Shown piece after piece: positions 1 through 11,599 of a stretch of 64,000 bases of DNA. The DNA lies in the NCBI GenBank assembly GCA_949130485.1, contig OX422192.1, forward strand, positions 3,790,085 to 3,854,084. The letters run 5' to 3'. The position numbers were made by a program, and so were the translations under genes. The notes under the pieces are model-generated. The model did no database searches, had not been told where the DNA came from, and worked only from the letters and a program-made list of their open reading frames with translations. Each line of letters opens with the position of its first letter. Positions within the stretch are counted from its first letter, which is position 1. This DNA comes from Agelas oroides (lineage: Eukaryota > Porifera > Demospongiae > Agelasida > Agelasidae).

Positions 1-545
1 ATGCAAAGCAGTGACTGGTTTGTTCAGTGAGAAGTTAACCAATCAAGGCAGACAGTCAGTTTCAGGCTCAAGAGGTTTCCTTGTATAAGGAGGACGTTAG
101 GAAGAACAGCCAGGCTTAGTTACTGAATACTGATGAAGGACCAACCAAGATAGGAAAAGCACCCAGCTGGCTGCGTAGCCATCAGCCATATATGTACGGG
201 AGCCTGGAGGCATGCCCCACCCCCCCACCCCCCTTCCCTTACAAAGGTGTTTTTAGATCATGTTTGGTGACTAATGAGACTCAAAGCAACTACCCCATGT
301 TACTACAGGTATCACACACATACCTAACACTGTAACATTTCTGAAAGGGTATAGGTAATCACACCCTCTCTTGGGATAGCTATGTTCCTGCTTTACTAAT
401 TAGTAATTATCACATCATGATCAGAAACCTCATGTAAGAGTGGTGAACCACAAGGTGTTACGTACGTCATTTTTTAAAGCTCTGTATGTTGCAAACATAG
501 CTTCCATCTGGTATAGCTTGTGTAAAATAGCTAGTACCGTAGAGC
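1..545. other. No gene seen; gene-flanking DNA
   Basis: I see no coding region here. The stretch holds a C-rich run near 218-238 and ordinary AT-rich sequence. It lies downstream of the gulonolactone-oxidase-type gene, which runs leftwards and stops at 801. Confidence 0.5.
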
Positions 546-607
546 TAGCCTCGTACCCAGGCTCCTCCCCATGCAGAAAAATGGGGAGGAGCCCAGGTAC
601 GAGGCTA
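546..607. mobile_element. Short hairpin MITE relic (TAGCCTCG ends)
   Basis: This is a 62-bp near-perfect palindrome. It begins TAGCCTCGTACCCAGG, ends with the complementary CCTGGGTACGAGGCTA, and has a short loop. The ends match the terminal motif of the larger inverted-repeat elements in this window (5,435-6,075 and 17,010-20,662). It therefore looks like an internally deleted member or a solo pair of termini. No clear target duplication remains. Confidence 0.7.
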
Positions 608-800
608 TATACCATAAAGTCACATATGAATTTACATAAATCTGTGCAAGTGCCTGTTGTGTACCTAAAATAGGCTCTCTTTGTTAAAACAATCATACAG
701 AAAATCAGAATGAGCCACAATTTGGCTCCCTTACTCTGGTCTATAGACTCTACACCAATTTTTGAACCCAACTACTCAGTAATTCAAACGCAGAAGACAG

Positions 801-3800
801 CTATTTGAATCCAAAGGTCTTTGTTAACTGTTCATTCAGGAAGACTCCTCTTGGATCCAATTTGGCTCTTATTCTAGCAAAATCAGCAAATTTGGGGTAC
901 ATTGCTTGGATGTCTTCTGGAGTCAACTGGAAATGCTTTCCCCAATGTAAGCGGGCATTGAATTTCTTGGTAGCATTGTGAACAGAGTTGAAGTAGAGAA
1001 TACTAGTTTCAACGGAAGGAGAGTAGATCATTTCACTGATGTGGCAACTGTCTCGTTTGTAATTTGGGCTCAGCCAGATGTCATCACCTTGTACAAACCT
1101 CACCTGGAATACAGGAAATACAGAATGTGAATTATAAAGATAGATAGGAAATATAAATAACTAGCAGGCATGTGTCCATAATTTATGGCAGTCCTTCCAT
1201 CCCTCTGCCCCTTTCTACCCATCTCAGTCACTCCCTCCCTTAATTATCATCTTCTTCACTCACCTAATTACTTCTGCCATTGTAAATTAAACTATTATGA
1301 ATACCTCGATGATATAATTCACAGGTATCGCCAGCTCACTGACAATCCTATCGACCTCTTTCATAGCAGCCGTACAATCATCAATTCCCACAGCAATCTC
1401 TGCTTGGCTGTGAACAGGAAAGTAGTTTGGAACCACGAAAATCTCATCACTAACATCAACACGATTTTGAGGGGAAAATAGTTGGAGTGCTTGAAATATG
1501 AACTTCATTGCAGGGTAGGTGGCCCCAGATACCCGTGATGCTATGTTAATGACAAACTCCAGTAGGATGTTCTGTAAAAGGAAGCAAGTGATACTAGACA
1601 TATAATGTATGCAATAGTCATTATTTGTTTACCTTGAGTGTAGCCACAAAACGGTTCGGTCTATTCCTTGGCTCATCTTTTGTGCGATTTGTTTGGTAGT
1701 ACGCACATGACCGACTACACAGCTCCAACCATATCTTGGCATGCTCTGCTGAGTCTGCCAGTTGTCCAAGATTGTCAATACATTCATCAAATGGTGGAGT
1801 TGTTATGGTCTCCTCGAGGTTGAATTCTGGTTCACACTGGAAGGTCACCTCTGTTATCACCCCCAGGAGACCCATACTTACCTGGGCTGCCCTGAAGATA
1901 TCACCAGACTGGGTAGCACTTACAGTTATAATCTGGAAGCACAGAGCAACGGAAAACATGATATTTCTGCAACAAAATGATTCATCCAGTTTTACACACT
2001 TCTCCATTTCCAGTGACCAGTTCAAGTTTTGTGACTAGAGTAGCAAGGTTCCCAAATCTCACTCCTGTACCATGTGTACCTATAGATGAAACGTGGGAAA
2101 CTATTAGCTTTGTGGATATGATAAGCTAGTGTACCAATCTGTTTAAAAGGTTTAAAAATCAATCATAGTCACCATTCTCTGATCATTATAGTGAATAGCA
2201 TAGCAAAGTAGTATCTCACTTTCCCATCATGTGAGGAATTTAGGTATGGCCCAGAAAATCAATCACAGTCTCAGAGTGAGGTTACTAACAACACTATCAT
2301 CAATTAAATGTGGTATCTTCTTTGCACAGTACCTTCATAATAGTTCTGAGTCTAAGAGATTTATGCAATTTAGGAATCCTCGGCCACGAGGGTCTGGCAA
2401 ACCGAGAACAGCGAGGCCACTACTACGGGCCTGAGGGGTCATGGATTTCTAAAAAGCATAGATCCTATGAAGCATTTAACGGAGTTGTATACTTTGTGTT
2501 CGTTATCACCTATAACAATACGATTACTACGATTGAAGTTATAGTCTACTATATTTGTGTACACAGAGCGTGGTCTCTATATATAGAAACGACATTCTGA
2601 CAATTGAGATTGCAGATAATACTATCATGCAGTATGTGCTAATGTTGAGCAACTGTGTGAATGGAATAAGAACCATAGCAACGATCTTTGGAGATCAGGA
2701 CATCTTCCATCAAGAACTCAAAATCTAGTTTTTAGATCTCACCCCACATAATTATGTCTAGTGTTTTCCTGTGTTTACGGAAGGTGGCTAGGTAGAAACA
2801 TTTTCACTGGGACAGTCTGAGTATACCTGTTGAAATTGCTCCAGCAACAGTTTGATAAGGTATTGCTCCCAGATTTGTCATGGCTAGTCTGTGTTGATGT
2901 AGCAGTTCAATCAGCTCTCTGAGAGTTGTGCCAGCTCTTACTGTCACCTGGTGGTTAGCTTTGTCCACACTCACCAGACCCTGAAGGTTGACAGTACATA
3001 GTATCATAGAGCCAGAAATGTTCGCTGTATAGTTATATGTGATGATTTACAGAAAAACAAAACAAACAAACAAACAAAAAAAAAACTGGTTTGCAGATTT
3101 AGTACTACTCTACCAAATGGGCAGTAGACCAATCACCTTAGCAGTGTGAAGGAGTGGTACCTTGTCTTGGTAGGCCCACTTAAAGCTGCGTGTAAAAGCA
3201 ATCCTCTGTGGAGTATATACCATTTTCTTTTAGCATTTCAGTGCCAAGCAAGCTTCTCTGCTTACAGTAAACACGCTGATAACTGACATACGTATGTGGC
3301 CAAAAAATGATCGCAGATGTAACTTTTGCAAAATTCTTAAACAAACTACAAACATAAACCCCACAAACCTTTTCCAGCTACAGCCTCATTCCCTGCCCAG
3401 CTTTCCAACGCTTGAAGTATACAGAAATGCCTGATACATAATCCCATGTGCCACAATGTAATCAAGAAATGGCCTAAATTCTTAGAAATAAGAAGTGGTG
3501 TTTCACACGTTCAAGCAAATACTGTGTGACAGCTTTTCACCAGTAGCTAGATAAGTGACCTGGTATATACCTTTACTCTTCTTACTGTTCTGAGCCCATG
3601 CACATTAAACCCTTTTTTACCATCCTTTCTATCTTGACATTGGGCATGTGAGATCGTGTACCAGACTTCCCTGCTTTTCTGTACTGTAACTGACAGCTAG
3701 ACAGAGGGCTGGGAACGAGGCTATTCCGACAAGACAGTAGACGAATTCTGCATCTTGCAAGCTTATGCTGACTTCCTTGAGGTCAGCCCATTACCTTGAA

Positions 3801-4359
3801 GTTCTTCATTGACACTAGGATGTCATCAGGGCATGCCACCTCAGAAAAGGAGTGCCCCGCCCCCACCACCCTCACTTTCCTGTCCTGGGCACCTGCTGCT
3901 GTCACGATACCAATCAGCTCCTGCTTGGATGAAGGAAGCTGTAAATGGGCGTGGCTATAAAAAATAGTTGAATCTGGGAGAGGAAGAAAGAATTAGTACT
4001 ACACACTCCAAGATGTCCACAAAACTGGTAGCTAGTGACCTATACAAGTAGAACTGTATAGCCTTAACGTGGTACAAATAGCTGATCAAGCTAAATCCCC
4101 TACCTCCACTTCTAGCAGCAACACCAGTTCAGACCTTCAGCTAATTTATAGTTTGCAAACACTGATTTAATAATCGAGCGAGACTGAACCCCAGATACTC
4201 CTTTCTGGAGTCGGAGGTTATGCGCCTATCAATATTATGCCCCACTATTCCTTTACCCCAGTTAAGCAGCGGGGGATCTCTGTCTGGTAGGAGACAAGTT
4301 ACCAGGTACGAAAGAAGAACAAGGGATGCACTCAACAACCACCGAATTAACTTCGCCAT
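801..4359 (-). CDS. GULO: L-gulonolactone oxidase-type FAD oxidase, 7 exons
   Basis: I read the coding join on the minus strand as 4359-4257, 3973-3795, 2980-2827, 2079-2000, 1932-1633, 1571-1305, 1103-801. That is 1386 nt, 461 aa, with GT-AG at every junction and phases that agree. Order: N-terminal hydrophobic segment (residues 4-24), an NW motif, then the FAD-binding PCMH domain with VVGAGHSFSE, whose His is the expected covalent FAD site in this family. NLGAI, GTHGTG and LGVITEVT follow. The C-terminal ALO domain has EVRFVQGDD, SPNYKRDSC, LHWGK and LDPRGVFLN. Order, spacing and length (rat GULO is about 440 aa) fit the enzyme that oxidises L-gulono-1,4-lactone to ascorbate at the endoplasmic reticulum membrane. 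The first junction is the least certain; it was chosen because it gives family spacing between NW and the next Pro. Other aldonolactone oxidases remain possible. Confidence 0.88.
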
Positions 4360-4365
4360 TGTCCC

Positions 4366-4540
4366 CTAGTCTCGCAAGCCAGACCCACTTCCGTCGGGCT
4401 TAATTGGATATCATAATTGTGTAAGCGCGCGCTCGCGGCATCCGGAGCCCCACCTACATGAGGAATTCCTTAAAGATAACACAGCTAGTTGCTTGTCTCC
4501 CATAGTCTCGCGAACCAGACCCAACCAGCCAACCACAGCG
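4366..4540. mobile_element. Two TAGTCTCG terminal-repeat relics at the GULO 5' end
   Basis: TAGTCTCGCAAGCCAGACCC begins at 4366 and a second TAGTCTCGCGAACCAGACCC at about 4505. Both match the termini of the 9-bp-TSD MITEs at 13,511-13,847 and 36,080-36,848. The first lies only six bases upstream of the proposed GULO start codon (minus strand, 4359), so transposon ends form the immediate 5' region of the gene. Confidence 0.6.
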
Positions 4541-4689
4541 CTAAATCCCCTATCTCCCACGAAGAAAACCCCCCACATAATCAACCATTTTCTCTACCTG
4601 GTTCTACTTATCACGTTGCCCTGTACTAAAGTCTACTGAACTCCACTACCATGGCTTTATACCAGGAGACAATATCAATCAAATCAATT

Positions 4690-5430
4690 TTATTATTTAA
4701 GTGACATGCATTGAAAATGCCCAGCCTGCATATCTTACACTACAGGGCCACCATCTCGAGCGTGTTGAATGCTTTAAATATCTGGGTTTACTCTTAACAT
4801 CAGATCTTTCCTGGTCCACCCATGTTGATTCCATATGCAGTAAGGCAAGGAAACTGCTGAGACTACTGTACAGAAAATACTACCAACATGCAGAGCTGCA
4901 GATCCTACTCCAACTGTATGTATCCCTGGTACGCCCCCGCTTAGAGTATGCCAGCCCAGTATGGAACCCCTACTTGCAGAAAAATATCAACACACTAGAG
5001 AATGTCCAGAATTTGCCCTCAGAATGTGCTCCAAATGCTGGGATCAGGCCTATTCCCAATTGCTCCAGTCATTTAACATCGCTGAACTGTCTGAACGCAG
5101 ACTCTACCTTGACCTCTGCACCATGTTCAAAATTGTGCACGGACTATTTAATTTTCCCTCTGGCATTTTTAATACTTACTCAGGTAGAACTCAAAGTACT
5201 AACAGACCCTTTTTGTTTTATAGACCTTTCGCCCGCACTAACTACTTCTATAACTCGTTTGTCCCTCGTACAGTTTCTATATGGAACACACTTCCAGTCT
5301 CACTTGTGTCTAATAGTTAAATACCACATTTTAGATCACATGTATGGATGCATATTACACATTAGCTCTGCTATTTTATGTATCCCTTGCTATTTGGCAT
5401 AAACTTTTATAGAAAAAAAAAATTTTAAAA
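4690..5430 (+). pseudogene. 5'-truncated LINE reverse transcriptase (3' half)
   Basis: The reading frame gives the C-terminal part of a non-LTR reverse transcriptase: FKYLGLLLTSDLSW, ICSKARKLLRLLYRKYY, LYVSLVRPRLEYASPVWNP. After a frameshift near 5,000 the next frame continues with RMCSKCWDQ, MFKIVHGLF and FVPRTVSIWNTLP. An A-rich tail follows at 5,411-5,430. The catalytic fingers and palm are absent. It is closely related in motif order to the longer LINE at 28.2-30.1 kb. It is a dead 3' fragment, as is usual for LINEs truncated during insertion. Confidence 0.8.
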
Positions 5431-5434
5431 ATGG

Positions 5435-6075
5435 TAGCCTCGTTCCCAGGCCCCGTCCGAAAAATCGGAAAAGGGGCCTGGTAGCACTTCCATGTATTTT
5501 CTGTCGCTAATGTAAACGTCATCAAACGCGCGTGCTATGGTAGGTAGGACACGCCTTACTGCAATTGCAGTAAGGCAACCGTTGATGTCAGCTGACTATC
5601 ATGCAAATGCGTGCAAGATGAAGCAAGAGTGAGTTGAACAAGCGATGCTGTAGTATGCTCTCTTCCGTGTTTATCTATCCAGTTCGGATGCACACTGTCT
5701 ATACACAAATTCCGACAGATCGTCTCAGTTGATCGGGACCCAAGCCAGTGCCAACAGACGATCGGGGAGTTTGTCTCGATAACCCGTATGGGTAAACAGC
5801 GCTCTCCGATTTCGATCGTCCACCGATCTCCCGTAAACGCGACACCACTGCTGCACGTATGTAGGAGACATAGACGACGCCATCACGAGCTACCATATTA
5901 CATAGTCGGCACTTTTAGCCTCGTGCGCATGTGACGGGATCACGTTCCGCGTGGTTTCATTCTGCAATCTGATTGGCTCCTCAAAATTTTGAGAGGTAAT
6001 GGTCGACAGAAAATACACGGAAACGCTACCAGGCCCCTTTTCCGATTTTTCGGACGGGGCCTGGGAACGAGGCTA
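5435..6075. mobile_element. MITE with 51-bp perfect terminal inverted repeats
   Basis: This is a 641-bp element. Its first 51 bases (TAGCCTCGTTCCCAGG to GGGGCCTGGTAGC) are the exact reverse complement of its last 51, and pairing continues imperfectly inward. Each TIR itself contains a small hairpin (GTCCGAAAAATCGG). No transposase is encoded. It sits directly beside the A-rich tail of the LINE fragment. A 9-bp target duplication, seen for relatives, is not clean here. Confidence 0.85.
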
Positions 6076-8219
6076 CAGCCATGGTTGGTATGACTTATGA
6101 GTCACTGTGATTGTGAATGTGTGGGTGAATGGTGTAATAAAAGGTGAGTGTGATATAAAAGAACTACAATGTAATTTATACATTTTATAAATAAACTTAA
6201 TATATCAATTGTACAAGTATTATTTTCTGAACTATAAACTTGTCATATTATATCAAGATGCATACAAAATTGGGTCTCTTTTGGTTATAATAAAAATCAA
6301 CTCATTTCGCAAGTTTTGCAGTTTGCTACATTCCATCACAAAATGAAATCCAGTCTCAACTTTATCATTATTACATAACTTACATACCCTTTCCCTTAGT
6401 GGCACCTTAGGAGTCTGATATCTACCAGTCTCCACTGCCAGCGGAAAGCACCCAGCACGTAGCGAAGCCACCACTCATCTCTGGCCAGGGCCGAGTGTGG
6501 CCAACACATAACCAGCAGTATCAGAACAGCTTTTAATTAGTTTCTAGTTACACAGTTTATCGCCACTTCTTGGGTTTCTAACTGGGCTATGTAGATCCTC
6601 TAACCAAACTTTTTCACTAAATCAGTGGGCTCTTACAGAAAACCCATTTGGTAAGTCTACTGAGAAAAGTGTAGGAACTTGAATAGCATTAGCTATATAG
6701 TAGTTGTTTAACAGAATTGTACCAATTCTTATACCCTGATTCAGCCAATTCATAGGCCATTGGAAGACTGTATTTGCAATTCGATTGGAACTATAAGACC
6801 TTAGTCTAAGCCATCATTTTATCACAGTAAAGGCATGTGTTATCCAACTTACTGGAATCCATCCCATGTCCCCATAAATGGCAGCAATCATGGGGAAGTT
6901 TTTCCCAACTCCTATAGAGCATTTCCTTGTATGGATTCTAAAGGACTGTGTTTTTCATAACCCCATAGACATGCAACAGACTATTTATTAGCTTCCTTGT
7001 TTACGTGTGTAATTATTGTTTTGAGAATGGTGTGTGCCCTCAGCTTGGAGGAAAGCTGTTATTTTCCCAGTAGCTACCTCATGAGTAATAAACACATCCC
7101 ATGCAGGCAACTACAGAGCTAGGGATTAGCTTACAAAGTGCTGTATTAAAGCTTTACACCTCCATCCTGTACAGACGCCTAATGTTCTTACTAGGGACGC
7201 ATGAGGTTATTTCCAATAACGGCTTTAGACCACATAGAACCTATGCCAAGACCAATTCTTACTCTTCACAACATTGTATTGTACTTAATCATTACACTTG
7301 TTTTGTGGACTTCAAAAAAGCCTTTGACTCTATAATTAGGGATCTATTGTGGAGAAAACTTATTATATGGAATAAGACCATTTCTAGATGCTCTAGTAAG
7401 CATGTACCAAGATTTTGAATGCTCAGTAGAAGTTCGTAAGGAATATACCCCCTGGTTTAATGTAAATTCTGGAGTAAAGCAAGGTTGCTTACTATCCCCA
7501 ACAATATTTCGTATATTTGAACATGATTTACACAATGACTATGAAGCTTGTGAACTTGGTGTTAGAAGTGATGATTTTCAGTATATACCTGCTCTGGCAC
7601 ATGCAGGCGATATTGTATATACTTCTGGCTTCCAAGCCAATGAACCTACAAAACTACTTGACAAAACTACTGCATGGTGCTGTGAGAATGATATACTCAT
7701 TAATGCTGAAAGGACAAAAAATAATGCACTTTAGGCATAAAAGACGTAAACAGCATTTGTACCACATTTATTATAATGACCAAGTCTTGGATTACTGCAG
7801 TGAGTATAAATACCTGGGTTATTTGATAAATGAGCTTCTTGATCATAAAACATCAGTAGGCATTAGCAGCTAGGAGGTCATTAGGATGTCCTAAAGCCAA
7901 GTCAAAGGAAAATGATGAATTCTTAGCACAAACATACTCATACCTTTACTCAACACCAATCATGCCCGTAAACTAATTCATACTGTAATTAGCTTGGATC
8001 AATGCTATCAATTCCCACAGCTTTGTTGGTTGGTGCTTATCTGAGTGCTTGGATGACTTCTTCCCTAGTGATAGGTTGATCAGGGTCAGGTATCGCATCT
8101 ATTCTAGCTTCAGGACTGGGGAGAAGACTAGATTTATTGCTGTCTCTATTAAGTAATGTTTTAAAGCACTCCATCCATTTGCTCAGTACAACATCCCTTT
8201 CAGAGAAGTGGTTCATTTA

Positions 8220-8242
8220 GGGGGGGGGGGGGGGGGGGGGGG
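8220..8242 (+). repeat. Poly-G tract, 23 bp
   Basis: An uninterrupted run of G inside the LINE relic, beside a CCCCCC-rich repeat at 8,257-8,580. The exact length is likely uncertain in the assembly. Confidence 0.9.
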
Positions 8243-8610
8243 ATCAAATCTGGCCCCCCCTTGGAGATAGCTAGCCTACAATCAGCCTCTCAATCCCTGC
8301 AGCTGACAGCTGCATGATTGTGCAAGACTTAGCCCTGCATGATTGCCACATGGTCATTTTTAGTGCTAATGTATTGCTACAATTGCTTCCAAATTAAAAA
8401 TTCTCCATTCACTACAAAGTCCCTGAGAATGCACCAGAACCAGTCTCAGACAATCTAAAATCTAAAATTTTCTGGGGGAGCATGCCCCCAGACCCCCCTA
8501 GTGTACATGTGCTTATGCACATGTACACAGGGCTTTGCCCCCCCTCTTTTTCATAAACACTCATTTTGCCCCCCCTTGGATCAATTTCTAAATGAAGGCC
8601 TGCAGAGGAC
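8243..8610. repeat. Dispersed GGGGGCATGCCCCC-type repeat, copy 1
   Basis: The segment contains AAAATTTTCTGGGGGAGCAT, GCCCCCAGACCCCCCTAG, and C-runs followed by TTTTCATAAACACTC. The same core recurs at about 18,146-18,190, 27,740-27,790, 33,850-33,900, 52,370-52,450 and 57,220-57,520. It is an interspersed repeat family without coding capacity. Confidence 0.65.
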
Positions 8611-9400
8611 ATGTTACCGTCTTCAATTGTAGCTGAAGTGGGATTTGAGGATCCTTGCTACTTTCAGAAATGCCTAACCTTTTTATATCCGTCCAAACTT
8701 TTAGCAGCAATTTTAACTTGTTCCACTTCATGTATCTCCATTTCTTACGGCTCTATTGAAATCGTCTTGTGCCCTTACAAACTCTACCAGGTTTTACAGG
8801 CTTTTCTTAATTTTGATTGTAAAACAGATAATTATTTATCCCACCACTTTCTCCTGTCTGTCCTTTTGATGGGAAGTTTTTTTAAGTATGATATTACAAA
8901 AGGATTCATAATTATACCTACTCAATATTTATTATGCCATTCATTCTTAAAGTGTGAACTAAGAGCTTCTATACTAGCAGGATTGCTGACAAAATCATCT
9001 GGTACTTGGAACTTTTGGCAATTGTTGTGTAGCTGTAGTCTGTAAACCATTTAAACTCTTGTATATTGGGGTTTGTGTTATGTGTGTTAGACAAAAGCAT
9101 CGTTCACCACTGATGCACCTGTAGCTGAAACAGAAGTAAATTTTCACTAAATCTCCCAGTTAGCATGCAAAGATCTATTAGAAACTCTAATATTGTCCTA
9201 CCATGACTGTTGACAGGAGAATGGTTAATGGATAGCCTAGGCGGTATGACAGTGTCACATTGACCTAACATTTGGGTGTCTGGCTTGTCTGAACATCTAG
9301 CCTTGCAGCTACAATCCAAGTACTCACTGGATGCAGTTCTTTGGCCACTGATTGATGACAAAGTCACCACAAATTATGAAATCATCAAGCAGATGACTAA

Positions 9401-10234
9401 TATTTGCATTACATTGACAAATCTCCCCTTGAGGAGTTGCTAGGTGGAAGATACACTACACATACTCCAAATGTTTCTACTGTTGCAGCTTAAATTTTCA
9501 ACAGCCGTCTTTAACAACAAAGTTCTATACTTTTGTACTTTACAGACCATGAATCCTCATCTCGGCCTTCTCTCCCACCTCATTCTCTCTCGCTATTACT
9601 AAGTAAAAACAACAGCAACAACAATAGCAAAACAACAGGAACAAGTCACAAAAACGTTTTCTGAATGAAAACAACCACTTGTAGGGATGGAATCATCAAA
9701 AACCAGCCAAACTAAATGGGAATGAAACCACAGCACTTTCACACTATCCCAACATCTTGTGCCATTTTGCCAACTATACACACACAACAAAACTTTCTAC
9801 ATGCACATTGGCCCACTAAATAAATGAACAAGGCAATCACCACTGCTCACTCCACAGCCTTCTGCTTACAAACTATCTGCCACATTTAGCAGCAATAGAA
9901 TTCAACAACATATAACTTACACTCCAATGTATGCTCTACAGACTTAGCACTGGTTGTGCACTCCACAGCTTCTCCACAGCTTCTGCATATGATACAGCCT
10001 ATATCTGCCATGCTCAGTAGCAATTCCAGCAACAACACAAACCACTCTCCGTGCATATCAACATGCACTACACGCTCAGCACTACCACCCCACTGCCTTC
10101 CACAACCCTCCCATGCAAACCAGCACAAGGCATATTTGGCAAAGTAAAATCAGGATAATAGGCACCCATAGAAAATATGCACCTAGGCACCCATTTTGAC
10201 TTCAGCAACTACTTTGTGTATACGAAAATACAAG
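9401..10234. other. No gene seen; CA/A-rich spacer
   Basis: AT- and CA-rich sequence without a convincing exon. The open frames at 9,599-9,790 and 9,886-10,147 exist on both strands over the same simple-composition DNA and show no known motif. Confidence 0.5.
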
Positions 10235-10516
10235 GGGTAGTCACTTATAATTATGTTGCTTGTAGAAACGTTTGCGACCGCGATCAAGTTTTTTGATCGG
10301 CATAAAGTGTGCTTGATCGTTCCCTTCTGAGGCCATTGATCGCTTGATTTCCAAGGGTCAAAGGTCAAATTGCAGCCGCGCATTCTTGATTGTTGAGTTT
10401 TAGCAGTTCGGAGGTCACCTTGATCCCTTGATTAGCTCCTCTAAAGGGCTTTGATCGCTTGATTCAATTTTGATCCCAGTCGCAAATGCTTCTACATGAG
10501 ACATAAGTGACTACCC
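10235..10516. mobile_element. Palindromic MITE (GGGTAGTCACTTA ends)
   Basis: The left end GGGTAGTCACTTA pairs with the right end TAAGTGACTACCC. Pairing continues inward through a TTTGCGACYGSGATCAA segment. The centre is unusually rich in TTGATC words. About 282 bp, non-coding. No family is recognised. Confidence 0.7.
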
Positions 10517-10654
10517 GCACCCTATTTGGCTTTTCAAACGTAGCCTAGCAGCTAACTTTCACCAGTGTCTGTCTTCGATTGTGAATAAGCTATCAACAGG
10601 CAAAATTTAGGCAAGACTTCTCAATAAAACATATCCACAAATTCATGAAAACCT

Positions 10655-11526
10655 TTATTTTTTATTTTTATTTTTTATTCTTTTTCTATAATAATTCTGC
10701 CAGCAGGCAAGGATATACACAATAGCATTAATGCTAATACGAGGTGCACAATCCGTACTAACTAAATAAATGGTTCTATTTCAGAGTCTGTGACCTAGTT
10801 CGAGAAGAAACAGGGCTGGGAATCACAGGAGTCCATTTTACATTCCGATTAGTAGGCCCAAACCTCATCTTGAGCCCTGGCATGCCATCTCGTATTTGGT
10901 ACTCCACTTGCTTGGCTTTTCTTACACAGGACTCAAGCTCTTCTTCACTAGATTCAGGGTTGGTAGACCTAGTTAGAGTCATCTTCCGTATCTGCCTTCT
11001 CTTTTTCCGGTGCACCACAGGAGTCCATCCTTGAGATCCATCCTTGGCGAAAGCTAACCCAGGTACATCATCTCTCATCTCAAACCCCACATTCTCACAG
11101 ACAGTCAAGTATGGCTCCATATCTACCAGTTCGTGCTTTGGAGGATCCTCAGGGTCAGTAGACAAATCCTGTGACATCTGAGATACCAGCTTTCTCCCAG
11201 CTCTGAAGAGCGGGTCTACTGTCGGAGTTTGGAGTAAGAGGTGGCTTCTCGGTGATGGAGCAACCTTGGGAGTCTGCGCGTAGATGCGCAGGCTGCTTTC
11301 GTCATCTTCTTCGTCGCTTCTTGGACACTGGTTTGACAGATGAGGATGGCCAAAAGAGCGATATGGATAACCCAGCATGTGACTGTCTCATCGTCCATTG
11401 GGCTGTGCTGAACATCAGTTTATGTTCTTGGAGCTGGACACAAAGGGCGAGTGGCATGCCGACGTCCTTGAGGCCAGCAAAGTAGCCCTCGACAACAGAG
11501 ACACAAATACGCGGTCCGTTCGCCAT
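10655..11526 (-). mobile_element. LINE-related retroelement with two overlapping ORFs
   Basis: On the minus strand an ORF from 11,526 to 11,302 (74 aa, ending KPVSKKRRRR) overlaps one from 11,378 to 10,776 (200 aa) in a different frame. The 200-aa product has two copies of an internal module, RDDVPGL with GWTPVV and RDGMPGL with WTPVIP, and ends SRTRSQTLK. I do not recognise a named domain. The 3' sequence (CTATTGTGTAT, then A/T-rich tail) resembles the 3' end of the LINE at 28.2 kb, and both flanks are T-rich (10,655-10,690; 11,527-11,578). I infer an ORF1-like or non-autonomous retroelement; a host gene is not excluded. Confidence 0.45.
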
Positions 11527-11599
11527 TTTTAAATTTTTTTTTATTTTTAATTTTTTATTTTATTTTATTTTTTTTATCACAGAATTCGTTATACTGCTT

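Larger units (their letters stand above)
6253..9400 (-). pseudogene. Decayed APE/RT LINE with inverted RT core
   Basis: Read on the minus strand, pieces of one LINE lie in order. At about 9,390-9,130 is the endonuclease (IICGDF, then NSHGRTILEFLIDLC). At about 9,045-8,610 is the linker (WWDK, LRKACKTW, AAKSLDGYKK). At about 8,220-7,980 is the RT N-terminus (NKAVGIDSIDPS). At 6,960-6,253 is the C-terminal region (WITHAFTVIKWW, then RAGCFPLAVETGRYQTP and ERVCKLC with HFVMEC). The middle palm region (VDFKKAFDSI, SGVKQGCLLSP, HAGDIVY replacing YADD, YKYLGYLINE) is present at 7,101-7,960 but on the plus strand. Many stops and frameshifts show that it is dead. A GC-rich repeat and a poly-G tract interrupt it at 8,220-8,610. 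Confidence 0.75.

Noticed and set aside
4141-4256. Continuation of GULO exon 1 (GKGIVGHNIDRR and beyond)
   Set aside because: Ending at the GTAAAG donor at 4256 and joining 3973 gives the correct phase and exactly the family spacing after NW; the read-through stops without the FAD motif.
8611-9045. 144-codon plus-strand protein
   Set aside because: The minus strand here encodes LINE linker motifs in order with its neighbours; the plus-strand frame has no recognised feature.
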